Origin: Clostridiales bacterium
GTDB taxonomy: Bacteria; Bacillota; Clostridia; Peptostreptococcales; Anaerovoracaceae
Reading direction: 5' to 3'
Length of the DNA: 14,058 nucleotides
Assembly: GCA_012735285.1 (NCBI GenBank)
Contig: JAAYHT010000118.1
Span: 1 to 14,058, forward strand
In this document: piece after piece, positions 1-8,735 of the stretch
How the letters are laid out: each line of letters begins with the position of its first letter
How positions within the stretch are numbered: the stretch's first letter is position 1
The notes under the pieces: generated by a model
What the model saw: the letters and a program-made list of their open reading frames with translations, nothing else
What the model was told of the DNA's origin: nothing
Databases searched by the model: none
Translations under genes and position numbers: made by a program

Positions 1-2802
1 GTTCATATTTATATAATTCAAAGAGACAGCCCCGTTGACGGCAGCATTCTTACCTGTAAAACTGCCTACGGCGCTGATGCTCTTGATGATTGCATTGGAA
101 TAAGCCCAGAGTTTAAGATTCCCGTTCTTTACTTCCACTCTGGAATTATCGATATAGGCGTTAACTTGGTAAGGTGCAAAGGCCTCACCGTAACCGCCGA
201 TATAGTTAGCTGCGAAGCTGGCACCGACTGCCACACTTTTTGCTCCGCCCACTGCTCCAGCCAAGGAGCCAATATCGGCCTTATTTAAAGCTACAAGTTC
301 CACCTTGGAATCTGTTATGACTATAGAGTCGGAAATATAGGCCAATACTTCACCCGCAATGGTGTTAACGCTGAAGGAACCATAGCCGGCCACCTTGTCA
401 GCTCCAGAACCGGCAACGGTAACATTCATGATAACAGCCTTCAAGGCAGATTCCAAAGTAAGAGAATCGGCTACAAGCTCTGTTTGTTTTATATATGTAT
501 TAACGGTATTGGCGATCAGATTAAAGGCTACTGCAGCACCGATACCAGCCTTTGATCCGGAACCGGAACCTGCTCCCGCCCCAGCCAGAGAATAAATACC
601 TGAATTATCCGTTGCTTTAAGTTCTATATTAGCAGAACTACTTTCGTCCCCTTCATTTATTTTAGTAGCGTTTATATAAGCAGCAGTATCAACGGCAATT
701 GTATTGATCGTAACTGTAATTGCTGCGGCCATACCTTCCTTGCTGGCACCTACAGCAGCCGCAACGGCAATAATGAGATTGTTGACGTCGGCTGTCAGTT
801 GAAGAGTATCGGAAACACAGATGGTTGAGTTGTCAATATAGGCCTTGACAGCATTTCGTTTACTACCAATAGCTTCGATAGGTATATCGTTAAGAGCCAC
901 GGCTGTGCCTATTCCGGCTTTTCCTCCGTAACTCACAGCCCCGGCCACGGCAATAATCATGGTGCGGTCAGTTGCAGTCAATATTATCTCCTTGGCCCTT
1001 ACTTCCGACTGATTGAAAATTGCGGCTATGACTTCGCTGGCAATGGTATTAATACTTACCTGCCCAGCGACACCGCCACTTTCAGTTGAAGTTGTTCCCT
1101 CTCCGCTAGCCGCAACGGCTATAATGCGTTCTTCAGCCTCGGCTTTTATCTCCATTTTCTCATCAACTTCTACTTTGGAATTATCGATAAAGGCTTTTGT
1201 ATTATTAGCAATTCTATTTAGAGCGAAAGACCCTGCCAAACCAGCAGATTTTCCGTCTTTCGTTACAATTGCCGCCGAGCCGCCTACAGCGATTACTCTT
1301 GTTCTGTTATGTGAAGTTATGACTAAGTTAGTGCAATTGAGAGCTGCACGGCGGATATATGATAAGACTTCGTCTTGGATATTGTTGATCACTGCTTCAG
1401 CCGAAATGCCCACACCATATTTACCACCTTTTTCAGGCGCTTCATTTCCTTGTCCCTCTATCGGCTTAGTCTTTTCTGTGACGACAACGCCGGCCACCGC
1501 AACGCTGATGATAAACCCATCATTTTGAGCCTCAATCAAAACATCTCCGGCTTGTACAGTTAACCCTTCTCCGTTTAGCTCGTCATCGTCTTCGCTGTCA
1601 TGCAAAATGCCGATAACAGCCTGAGTATTACGGCTGACACCGTTATAGCTTCCCGAGCCCCCAATACTGGTGTTTCCTTCGCTGCCTATCGATGCTGTAA
1701 TCACACCGGATACATTTATAACGTTTGTTTGATCGTTAGTCTTAACTACCACTTTCCCGGGCACAACTATACGAGCGCCATCCATTATTTGAGCAATCGT
1801 CTGGTTATTCAAAGTAATCCAGGTGAAGGTCCCTTCAATACCAAACTTCTCTGACTGCCCACCGGCTGCGGAGACCACCACGTTTAAGACCTTGGTGTCG
1901 GCTGTGACGTCCAGGTTGTCGGCATATAATAGTACTTGGTCTCCGATCTCTGCCTTGGACGTGTTGTTTTGAATGAAAACAATTAGCGAACCTCCGACGG
2001 CAACCGAGCCTTCAGTTCCGGCTCCGCCCAACCAGGCATCTATCTTATATTTCTTTTTGGTATTTAACTCAATACCGGGAAGCTCTATGTTACCGCTGAA
2101 ATAAACTATTTCATCAATAAGTAGAGACTGGACTTTTACATCCTGTTTCCCTGTACGGTAAACAGGAGTATCTTCGTTAGAATCATCGATTTGATTAATC
2201 TGTGCGCCTTCATCTATATAGGCTTCTGCTGAATTATTCCGGACAATAACAGATATGGAGCCACAGGCGCCGACTTTTGCGCCGGCCGCATGGCTTTGTA
2301 CCCAGAAATTACCCAAATTATCGGCTACTCCTAATTTGTCATCCAAGTAGGTCGTCAGGTGCTTGATAAATTCTACGCTCCTGTATTTCCACCATGCCCC
2401 GAGGTCTTCCCATAAATCTGTATTGCTATAGTCAATTGTGTTGAGATCAACATTTGTTAAAGGATCTAAACCGATATATTTATACAAATGTCCAGCTTCT
2501 CCACCTGCTGTATGACCATCCTGTACTTCTACTATATCATCTTTCTTTATGCTTACGCCCTTGTCATCGGTCGAGTAATGCTCTCCAAACAGGATTTTAA
2601 GCAGCTCTACACCATATTCAAATACGTAATCATTGATAAACTCCGCCTTGACATCAAGGGCTTCAGCTGCGTTTACATCAGCATTGGTGCCAATGAACGA
2701 AGTGGCATTGTTTGCAAATACGCCAACAGCTATGGCTGCTGCTCCAGCAAACTTAATCCCTTCCTCTGGATCAGCTCCACCGCCGCCATCGTTCCTCCAC
2801 CA
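1..2802 (-). CDS. Downstream (out-of-frame) part of giant beta-repeat adhesin-like surface protein, partial
   Basis: This is the continuation of the surface protein that begins at 5516, but read in the -1 frame. I checked the frame triplet by triplet. It has no stop from 2856 to base 1, so about 930 codons continue beyond the left edge. It has no in-frame ATG before about 1785 and no ribosome binding site of its own, so it is a continuation rather than a new gene. After a Gly-rich joint it reads AGAAAIAVGVFANNATSFIG, the same Ala/Gly/Val-rich beta-strand style as the upstream part. From about 1200 leftwards a 50-62-residue unit recurs, with an [AT][FY]I-D/N-N/S core (AFIDNSKVEV, AYIDNSTICV, AYIDNSRVEV) alternating with IIAVA-AVG strands and SxNxIA turns. 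Such repeats are typical of LktA-like filamentous adhesins and other predicted right-handed beta-helix exoproteins. The ligand is unknown. The C-terminal anchor lies outside the window. Confidence 0.72.
135..1200 (-). repeat. Degenerate beta-strand repeat units, about 150-190 nt each
   Basis: The coded core [AT][FY]I-x-[DNQ]-[ST] recurs near 1185, 1013, 837, 672, 490, 338 and 152, so the spacing is 152-186 nt (about 50-62 residues). Between the cores lie IIAVAA-type and SVNTIA-type strands. The repeats are conserved at protein level rather than as exact DNA copies, which points to old duplications under selection for a repeating fold. Confidence 0.6.
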
Positions 2803-5516
2803 GGATTCTGACCTTCCTGGCTTTCTTCTACCGAACCAGTTGCTACAACAATAGGCTTATTTTCAGCCCTAGCATGTACATTAACTGAGCCCCTGCTTTT
2901 GACAACTGCATTTGGAGAGATGCTTGCCGTAGCTTTATTGGTATCAATATAGGCGGCAACAGCGGCAGCTAGTTCAAAAGTAGGAATCGTGTTTCCGCTT
3001 TGTTCCTCGATTTGATCCTTTTTATCTAAAATGTATTTATTAATAAACTCTTTGATGTGCTTTTTAGCGAAATCTGAAATTGGACCAGTAATCTTGGCTT
3101 TCAGGTCGTCTGACAGATCTCCCGTTGAACTGGTATTTGCCCCGGCATAGGCATATACACCATCATTCACGGTGGGTATAATGAATAATTTCTTGCCATC
3201 TATTTTTTCCCTAGTCGCATAGGCTACAACAGAAATATCACCTTCCACATCTACATTTCCGCCCAGTATGGCTTCCGTCACCCCGTTTTCATAGGAAAAG
3301 GCTACAGCTATCCCCACTTTTCCGTTTTCGTCGGTGGTTGAGCGGGCAAAGGTGGAGTTACGATCAATGGTTTTAGCTTCAACTGTCAGGTTTCCGCCTA
3401 CCTGCAGTTCGGCATTATCTCCTATGTTAACTTTGGAAGTGGATTCTAAGACACTTACAGCTATTCCCGCGCTCAGCCCTTTCATTCCGCCACTGGTGCC
3501 GGCAACCTGCAATGTATTATCTGCCAAGGACTTGAGAGTACAGTCGGCGACAGTAATTATGTTGCCATCTACAATTACCTGGGAATCTGTAATGCCAACG
3601 CCCACTGCCACGCCGGCAGCAATAGCAATCGGGGCCGCCGCTGCCTCTACATAAGAATAAGACAGGGCTTCAAAGCTAACGGCTTCAATTAGGCTGTTAT
3701 CGCCTATGGAAATCTTGGAAGTAGCTTTTGCAACTGACACTCCGGCTACTAAAGAAAAGTCTTCAACAAATCCCAAGGTTGTACCGAGTGTCTTGTTAAG
3801 CAGATTATGCAGCCATTGAAATTTTTCTTCACTAGTATCTATCACAAGATCCTCGTCGGAATCTTCGGGATGGAATATTTCACTGCTGTTTGCTGTGGCC
3901 GTAAAGCTTATATCTTTTCCTTTGATTATGGAATTTTTGCCGACTTCGATAATTGCCTGGGGATGATCTATATCAACGCCGGGAAGTATGTCTATAAAGT
4001 CTGTACCGCCGACAGCATAGGATTTTATAGTAATATCGCCGGCAGAGTATTCACTTCCCTCCTCGACATGTGCGAGGATTTTTACCCCGTCCTTGATGTA
4101 CACCCGTTCGCCCTGTATCAATATGGCGCCCGAAGTGGCCACGGATTTCCCGTCTACATAATCCTTCGAAGATCCTTCCCCTTCCTCAACTTTCCGGGTG
4201 GTGATGGTAACTCCTTCTTTGATGATAATCTCTTCGAAGGGTTTATTAAATATTCCCTCTTCCGCCGATTCGATCCCCAGGTTATAACCTGGGTAAATCA
4301 AATCCTGATCAATCACGACCTTATTGTTCAAACTGGCCCAGCTGCCGGATATGCCGGAATCCACAACCTGTTCCTCTTCACCGTTTTTAACCTTGATTTT
4401 TTTTGGTGCCAGGTAAAAGTCCAAGTCATATACTTTTTCTACTAAAATCGAATCATGCGTTATTATAAAAGACCATGCATACGATTCATAATCATTCCCC
4501 GTTACATTAACACTCACTGTGTACTCTTTCCCATCTTCTAACGGGAACTCGTTTAATTTTGAGAATTTAAATATATAGTTGCCATCGTCATATAATTTAG
4601 CTTCTCCATAAGATTCATCGTAAATATATCGACCGCCCTCTTCCGAGGTTCCAATTATGTATTCCCCATTCTCATCCAAGAGGTCTATATGAATACCGAG
4701 ATTTTCACTATTTATGGCTTCTTTAGTCAAACTATCATAAAGGGTACCGGAAATAGTAATATAAAGGTATTGATCTGGAGTGCTTTGGATTCCAGCTTCA
4801 TCCGTACCAGGTTCCCCGGCATCTTCGCCTGCCTGACCTGTTTCTGCGCCTTCATCGTCACCAGTGCTTTCATCATTGCCGGTGCCTTCGCCTTCATCTA
4901 CACCTTCATCAGGATCCTCATCTCCACCGGCACCAATACCATCACCGGGCTGGTCTCCGATTCCATCATCGCTTTTCTCGGATTCGTTTCCTTCACCTGC
5001 ATCCCCTGTTGTGTCACTTCCATTATCGTCGCCAGACGGAACGGCACCATTTTCATCATCAGATGGGTTAGTACCATTTCCGTCATCCGAGGGATTGGTT
5101 CCGTTTCCGTCTCCTGACGGATCAGTTCCATCTCCATCATCTGGCGGATCGGTATAATCTCCGCATCCAGTAAGTCCGCTGTCGTCTTCATCACCAGATG
5201 GATCGCTTCCGTTTTCTCCGCCAGATGGATCTGTCCCGCTTCCTTCATCCAATGGGTCCGTACCGCTCCCGTCATCCGGCGGCTCGGTACTATTTTCATC
5301 ATCAATCGGATCTGCCTCACTTCCGCTTCCTGACGAATCAGTCTCTTCGATAGGATTTTCAATTTCTGTAGGAGAGGATGGAGGAGATGTAGGGATATCA
5401 TCTGATGCATAGGCATGAGAAAGAGGAGCTATAAATACTAATAAGAAGACTCCACATAAGATCAAGCCTAAATGCAATATCCTTTTTTGTGTTTTTTTCT
5501 TATTAAACCTGTTCAT
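2730..5516 (-). CDS. N-terminal part of giant secreted filamentous adhesin-like protein, frameshifted near its 3' end
   Basis: I chose the ATG at 5516 because AGGAG lies 7 nt before it; a GTG at 5519 is the alternative. Residues 4-39 form a signal peptide: a Lys/Arg-rich start, a hydrophobic core (LGLILCGVFLLVFIAPL) and a likely cleavage site after AYA. Residues 40-248 are an acidic low-complexity linker rich in Asp, Gly, Pro, Ser and Glu with degenerate 9-10-residue repeats. Residues 249-371 look like a beta-sandwich of carboxypeptidase-regulatory or Cna-B style (ISGTLYDSLTKEAI, then DENGEYIIGTSEEGGRYIY). From about residue 400, beta-helical repeats run to the end (IGDNSLIEAVSFEAL, AAGVAVGVGITDSQVIVDGN). 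The last 20 or so codons (from TMAAVEL to LEQQP) do not fit this pattern and lead to a stop at 2730, whereas the -1 frame continues the repeats. The true product should be at least about 1,840 residues. It lies 68 bp after the TPR gene, probably in the same transcript. A role in surface attachment is inferred from the family style only. Confidence 0.8.
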   Translation of the reverse strand: MNRFNKKKTQKRILHLGLILCGVFLLVFIAPLSHAYASDDIPTSPPSSPTEIENPIEETDSSGSGSEADPIDDENSTEPPDDGSGTDPLDEGSGTDPSGGENGSDPSGDEDDSGLTGCGDYTDPPDDGDGTDPSGDGNGTNPSDDGNGTNPSDDENGAVPSGDDNGSDTTGDAGEGNESEKSDDGIGDQPGDGIGAGGDEDPDEGVDEGEGTGNDESTGDDEGAETGQAGEDAGEPGTDEAGIQSTPDQYLYITISGTLYDSLTKEAINSENLGIHIDLLDENGEYIIGTSEEGGRYIYDESYGEAKLYDDGNYIFKFSKLNEFPLEDGKEYTVSVNVTGNDYESYAWSFIITHDSILVEKVYDLDFYLAPKKIKVKNGEEEQVVDSGISGSWASLNNKVVIDQDLIYPGYNLGIESAEEGIFNKPFEEIIIKEGVTITTRKVEEGEGSSKDYVDGKSVATSGAILIQGERVYIKDGVKILAHVEEGSEYSAGDITIKSYAVGGTDFIDILPGVDIDHPQAIIEVGKNSIIKGKDISFTATANSSEIFHPEDSDEDLVIDTSEEKFQWLHNLLNKTLGTTLGFVEDFSLVAGVSVAKATSKISIGDNSLIEAVSFEALSYSYVEAAAAPIAIAAGVAVGVGITDSQVIVDGNIITVADCTLKSLADNTLQVAGTSGGMKGLSAGIAVSVLESTSKVNIGDNAELQVGGNLTVEAKTIDRNSTFARSTTDENGKVGIAVAFSYENGVTEAILGGNVDVEGDISVVAYATREKIDGKKLFIIPTVNDGVYAYAGANTSSTGDLSDDLKAKITGPISDFAKKHIKEFINKYILDKKDQIEEQSGNTIPTFELAAAVAAYIDTNKATASISPNAVVKSRGSVNVHARAENKPIVVATGSVEESQEGQNPGGGTMAAVELIQRKGLSLLEQQP
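2791..2805 (-). other. Frameshift point in the adhesin-like gene (-1 shift needed)
   Basis: On the minus strand the junction reads GGTGGAGGAACGATGGCGGC. The upstream frame gives Asn-Pro-Gly-Gly-Gly and then non-repeat residues to a stop 20 codons on. The -1 frame gives Asn-Asp-Gly-Gly-Gly-Ala-Asp and then about 930 open codons of beta-repeat sequence. One extra G in the GGAGG run would restore a single frame. Read backwards, the -1 frame upstream of the junction yields an implausible Trp/Arg-rich stretch, so the change must lie within these bases. I see no in-frame slippery heptamer of the X-XXY-YYZ type, so a one-base deletion or a sequencing error is likelier than programmed frameshifting. 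Confidence 0.75.
4776..5399 (-). repeat. Acidic Asp/Gly/Pro/Ser-rich low-complexity repeat region
   Basis: This codes for roughly residues 40-247 of the adhesin-like protein. Degenerate 9-10-residue units such as DGSGTDPLDE, NGSDPSGDED and DGNGTNPSDD follow one another between about 5030 and 5290, then give way to less regular Glu/Asp/Gly sequence. There is essentially one basic residue in the whole stretch. Such linkers commonly act as extended, wall-spanning or calcium-binding spacers. The 27-30-nt DNA units could change copy number by slippage. Confidence 0.7.
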
Positions 5517-5584
5517 CACTTTTCTCCTCTTAAACCTTCTAATGAAAATTCCAATATTTTTTAGTAATATCCTTGCTCCTTAAC

Positions 5585-7471
5585 TCACTTAAAGTCAGCC
5601 TCTATTAGATCAAGTACTTTCTTGGCCTCAGTAAGCAATACTTCGTTATCAGAGATTTCCAGCACTGTTTCCAAGTCAGAAACCGCTTTTTCTACTTTAT
5701 TTTCACTTAAATAGGCTATTCCTCTGTTAAAATAGCATATATCCAGGCCAATCCCCAGTTCTATGGCCCGTGTGTAATCTTCAGCAGCTTCAGGATATTT
5801 GCTCTGCAACGAATAAAGATTAGCTCTTTGGTAATATGCCCTACCTAAGTTCTCATTCAGCTCAATGGCCCGACTTAGATAAGTCAGGGCATTATCGTAA
5901 TTATCCATTTTTAGATATGAAAGACCTATCCGATAGTTAACTTCAGCATTTTCGCTGTCGTACACAAGATATTCTTTCCAGTCTTTAATTGCCAAATCAT
6001 ATTGATCCTTTTGGAAATGGGCCAAGGCTCTTTGCTCATAACATAGGAAAAGCTCGGGATATTTTTCAAGAAGAGTAGTAAGATCTGATATTGCCTGGTC
6101 GTATGAGCCTTTTTGTAGATAAGTCAAGGATCTGTTGTAAGCAGCTATAATATTATCGGGGTCCAGCTTAAGGGCTTGATTGTAATCTTTCAATGCTACA
6201 TCAAAATCACCTATGGAAAAGTATGTACCAGCTCTTGATATATAAGCTTCAACATATGATGGATCTAAGAGTATTGATTGGTTTAAATCATCCAAGGCAG
6301 CTGGATAATTCCCAATTTCGCGATATGTAGTAGCCCTGTTGTAATAGACTTTTGGGTCTTTATTGTAATTTTTCAATGCCAAAGAATAGTTATCAAGGGC
6401 TTTATCGTATTCTTGCTGTAAATAGTAGATAAAGCCCAAGCTATTGTATGCGCTGTATTCCTTTGGGTTTAATCGGATTGCTTGCTTGAAATCAGAAATA
6501 GCCGAATCCAGTTTACCTAAACGGCCATGGGCTATTCCTCTGTTGACATATAAGAATGACTGATTTTTATCTATTTCTATGGCTTTTGTCCATTCCGTAG
6601 CAGCAGCCTCAATGTTTCCTTCGTTGAATAGGATATTGCCTCGATTGACGAATATCTCCAGAGAGGGACCCTTTAGTCTTTCAACTTCACTCCAGTCTTC
6701 CAAGGCCCCTTTATTGTTCCCCAAGTTTTGATTGGCCACTGCTCTCATGCCCCAAGCCTGGACATTGTTTCCGTCCTGCTTGATTACAGCTGTGCTGTCG
6801 CTTACCACCTGGTTCCAATTATTCAAAGCCGCACAAATGCTCCCTCTCTCAAGAAGGGCATCTATATTTGACGGGTCTTTATCCAATACTGTATTTAAAT
6901 CTTTGAGGGCTTTTTCTGGCTGTCCTAAAAAAGCATGCAGTTTGCCGCGAACTAAGAATGCTACAGCCAGTTCCTGATCCAACCGGATGGTTTCATCAAA
7001 ATCAGCCAAGGCTTGTTTTGTATTTCCAAGAGCAAAATGTTCCTGCCCTCTCTCGAAATACAAGAAGGCAAGTTGTGGAACAAGTTCTATAGCCTGATCG
7101 TACTTTTGTAAAGCTTCGGAAAAATCTTGCCGATTGTAAAAATCCCTTCCGGCGGCAACTAGATCAGTTAATGTGTTAATTACATCCTCTGTTAATGACT
7201 CTAACCTCTCTGTCGACCCTGCATCTTCAGCTTCAATTAACCCGTCCTGTAGCGCCCGTTTAAAGTAATAATCCATTAAGAATCTGGGCACGGGCAAAAT
7301 GCTTAAGTCTTCAATCCGAGCTATATTCTGGCTTAAGTTGAGAAATGGCTCCTCTTGATCAGGTGTATAAATTATGTTTTCTTGTTTCGTATTGGTAAAA
7401 GCACTCACTATGGTGACTAATACAAATACAATAGCTACAGCAAGCGCTATAGGCTTGTATTTTCTAATCAT
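5585..7471 (-). CDS. Membrane-anchored TPR repeat protein
   Basis: The product is about 628 residues. I prefer the ATG at 7471 because AGGTGAGG sits just before it; the longer frame would start at GTG 7480 with a poor ribosome binding site. Residues about 5-26 (IALAVAIVFVLVTIVSAF) form one hydrophobic segment acting as an uncleaved anchor or signal. A linker of about 75 residues follows. From about residue 105 to the end, 15 consecutive 34-residue tetratricopeptide repeats can be laid out without gaps, with the usual W/L-G-Y-A-F-A-P positions (for example GNYPAALDDLNQSILLDPSYVEAY). TPR arrays are protein-interaction scaffolds, and this one is predicted to face outside the membrane. No enzymatic domain is present. 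The adhesin-like gene follows 68 bp downstream with no terminator between them, suggesting that this protein helps to export, assemble or anchor that product. The link is inferred only from position. Confidence 0.88.
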   Translation of the reverse strand: MIRKYKPIALAVAIVFVLVTIVSAFTNTKQENIIYTPDQEEPFLNLSQNIARIEDLSILPVPRFLMDYYFKRALQDGLIEAEDAGSTERLESLTEDVINTLTDLVAAGRDFYNRQDFSEALQKYDQAIELVPQLAFLYFERGQEHFALGNTKQALADFDETIRLDQELAVAFLVRGKLHAFLGQPEKALKDLNTVLDKDPSNIDALLERGSICAALNNWNQVVSDSTAVIKQDGNNVQAWGMRAVANQNLGNNKGALEDWSEVERLKGPSLEIFVNRGNILFNEGNIEAAATEWTKAIEIDKNQSFLYVNRGIAHGRLGKLDSAISDFKQAIRLNPKEYSAYNSLGFIYYLQQEYDKALDNYSLALKNYNKDPKVYYNRATTYREIGNYPAALDDLNQSILLDPSYVEAYISRAGTYFSIGDFDVALKDYNQALKLDPDNIIAAYNRSLTYLQKGSYDQAISDLTTLLEKYPELFLCYEQRALAHFQKDQYDLAIKDWKEYLVYDSENAEVNYRIGLSYLKMDNYDNALTYLSRAIELNENLGRAYYQRANLYSLQSKYPEAAEDYTRAIELGIGLDICYFNRGIAYLSENKVEKAVSDLETVLEISDNEVLLTEAKKVLDLIEADFK

Positions 7472-7525
7472 ATCCCTCACCTAGCTGCTTTCCCAAATTA
7501 TGGATTTAGCTATATTCAAATACAT

Positions 7526-7531
7526 ATTATA
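7526..7531 (-). promoter_or_regulatory. Possible -10 box for the TPR/adhesin unit
   Basis: A perfect TATAAT lies 54 nt before the TPR start codon in an AT-rich gap. No good -35 box sits at 16-18 nt (the best match is TATTTA), and a TTGATA is 21 nt away, so the call is weak. The rest of the 7481-7604 gap shows no other structure that I can identify. Confidence 0.35.
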
Positions 7532-7604
7532 ACATTAATTCATTAAAGTAAATATCAAATTACTTTTTTGGGATAAATAATCCTTTTTTCAGCAAATATT
7601 AACA

Positions 7605-7648
7605 GGGACTGTTCTTTTTATTTGTCTAAAATCTAGAAGAACAGTCCC
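7605..7648. repeat. Perfect 12-bp inverted repeat (possible REP-like element)
   Basis: GGGACTGTTCTT (7605-7616) and AAGAACAGTCCC (7637-7648) are exact reverse complements separated by 20 nt. The right arm encodes the last residues of the nucleotidyltransferase (Gly-Leu-Phe-Phe), and its stop codon abuts the arm. No T-run follows on either strand, so it is a poor intrinsic terminator, although the hairpin may still protect or end the transcript. Arms of this GGGAC-GTTCT type recall the REP-like palindromes associated with Y1 (RAYT) transposases in some Firmicutes. That likeness comes from memory and was not tested. Confidence 0.6.
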
Positions 7649-8472
7649 AATAATTTCTCTGTATCTGAATAGAGTTGTTTAAGCATTTCCACAGCCTCTT
7701 TTGTACTGTTTTTATCGGAAGAAAGCAATGTAAAAATCCTATCTACTCTTTCCTTGTAATCTCTCGGTTTTATATTAAAACCATCGATCATTTTAACAGC
7801 CTTTTTTTCATTCAAACAGTACTCTTCATTCAGGGCGAATATAACTTGGTTTAGACAAGAGATACTCCTGAAACAATGACCACATACATAATAAATATCA
7901 TCCTTATCCACATTATTCTCAGCAAACATAAGGGAAAAGGAGGCTTCAAACATAAAGTATTGAATTATTGAATCTTTTATAGCTTTGGGATAGGGTCTGG
8001 TTTTAGATTTCAATTCGTAAATTTTGCAATTAGGATCAAAGAGTATTTGACAAATCGAGATTTCGCCCATATACATAACATTCAGATAAGCATGGGGATG
8101 GCCGGTCTGGTAGTGAGAAGTAACTTTGCCTTCTATACAATCATCAATAACTTGGGATACTCTTTTTATGTCACGGAATATAAAATCAACATGGTATCCT
8201 TGGATTATAAGCCAGCCTCCGCCGTTTATCCAAGGACCCCATTCACCTATAGATGTAACTAAATTATCCCTATGTTGTTCATCTAGTATTGTTGCAATTC
8301 TATTGATTTCTGCAACATCAAATCCTTCAGATTCATCGTAATATATGCCTATATCAATATCGGCATTTGGGAGATTAGTGCCTCTGGCCCTTGAACCTCC
8401 TAATACTACTCCCACAATGCCCGGAACACTTTCTAATTCTTTAATAACTATATTCAAAATATTTTCAACCAC
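7633..8472 (-). CDS. Nucleotidyltransferase-fold protein, last gene of the TPP-riboswitch operon
   Basis: The 279-residue protein begins with a pol-beta-like nucleotidyltransferase domain. It has the G25-G26-S27 motif (VVLGGSRARGTNLPNADIDI) followed by metal-binding Asp38 and Asp40, and a probable third carboxylate Asp96 (HVDFIF). Residues from about 160 onward are alpha-helical and Cys-containing, as in kanamycin-nucleotidyltransferase-like and DUF4037-like proteins. The family transfers NMP groups to small molecules, proteins or RNA; the substrate here is unknown. The start is GTG 8472, whose G is also the last base of the preceding TAG stop, which suggests translational coupling to the thiamine-binding protein. 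An aminoglycoside-resistance role is possible but has no contextual support. The last residues lie within an inverted repeat, so the native C-terminus may have been altered. Confidence 0.8.
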   Translation of the reverse strand: MVENILNIVIKELESVPGIVGVVLGGSRARGTNLPNADIDIGIYYDESEGFDVAEINRIATILDEQHRDNLVTSIGEWGPWINGGGWLIIQGYHVDFIFRDIKRVSQVIDDCIEGKVTSHYQTGHPHAYLNVMYMGEISICQILFDPNCKIYELKSKTRPYPKAIKDSIIQYFMFEASFSLMFAENNVDKDDIYYVCGHCFRSISCLNQVIFALNEEYCLNEKKAVKMIDGFNIKPRDYKERVDRIFTLLSSDKNSTKEAVEMLKQLYSDTEKLLGLFF

Positions 8473-8735
8473 TATAGTTCACATCCACATATATTAGATA
8501 TCTTTGCAGTTATTACAAATTTACATTCCTCATCCATTTTAGCATATATTTCCTCTAACAAATTAAAAACTATATCTTTTTGACCTCTAACAAGAGTAGA
8601 CATAGCCCCGACACTATACTCCAGGCCACTTTGCTCAATTAATTCGATTACCTTGTTCACATCAGCATTAGCATTGCTGCTCTGTATAGGCAAAAAAGAT
8701 ATTTCACAGGCCGCTATTTTACCCAAAGTGCACAT
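8472..8735 (-). CDS. MTH1187/YkoF-type thiamine-binding protein
   Basis: This is an 87-residue single-domain protein of the Thiamine_BP family (DUF77, Pfam PF01910), usually about 90-100 residues with a ferredoxin-like alpha/beta fold. Visible family traits are the first strand (ACEISFLPIQ), the helix NKVIELIEQSG, then the typical LEYSVGAMSTLVRGQ segment and the helix DIVFNLLEEIYAKM. Members are cytosolic, oligomerise and bind thiamin or its pyrimidine part, and are thought to buffer or hand over the vitamin. The strong site GAGGAGG lies 6 nt before ATG 8735. The gene overlaps the methyltransferase end by 22 nt and shares one base with the next gene. Its place in a TPP-riboswitch transcript agrees well with the assignment. 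Confidence 0.85.
   Translation of the reverse strand: MCTLGKIAACEISFLPIQSSNANADVNKVIELIEQSGLEYSVGAMSTLVRGQKDIVFNLLEEIYAKMDEECKFVITAKISNICGCEL

Noticed and set aside
1013..1528. Plus-strand open frame of 171 codons opposite the adhesin-like gene
   Set aside because: It is antisense to a continuous beta-repeat coding frame, has no ribosome binding site and shows low-complexity Ala/Thr/Ser translation typical of a shadow of repeats.
2730..2802. Programmed -1 ribosomal frameshifting in the adhesin-like gene
   Set aside because: There is no in-frame X-XXY-YYZ slippery heptamer at the junction and no clear downstream stem or pseudoknot. A one-base indel explains the break more simply.
3807..4445. 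Plus-strand open frame of 212 codons
   Set aside because: It is antisense to the well-supported adhesin-like frame and has no ribosome binding site or recognisable domain.
4898..5416. Minus-strand frame of 172 codons rich in Met, Ile and Thr
   Set aside because: It is an alternate reading of the acidic tandem repeats in another frame. The Asp/Gly/Pro/Ser frame continues from a signal peptide and is the real one.
7605..7648. Classical intrinsic terminator for the thiamin operon
   Set aside because: The stem is good, but no U-run follows it on the transcribed strand and the loop is 20 nt long.
7633..8472. Aminoglycoside nucleotidyltransferase (resistance gene)
   Set aside because: Only the general nucleotidyltransferase motif is seen. 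The setting is a thiamin operon, not a resistance or mobile context.
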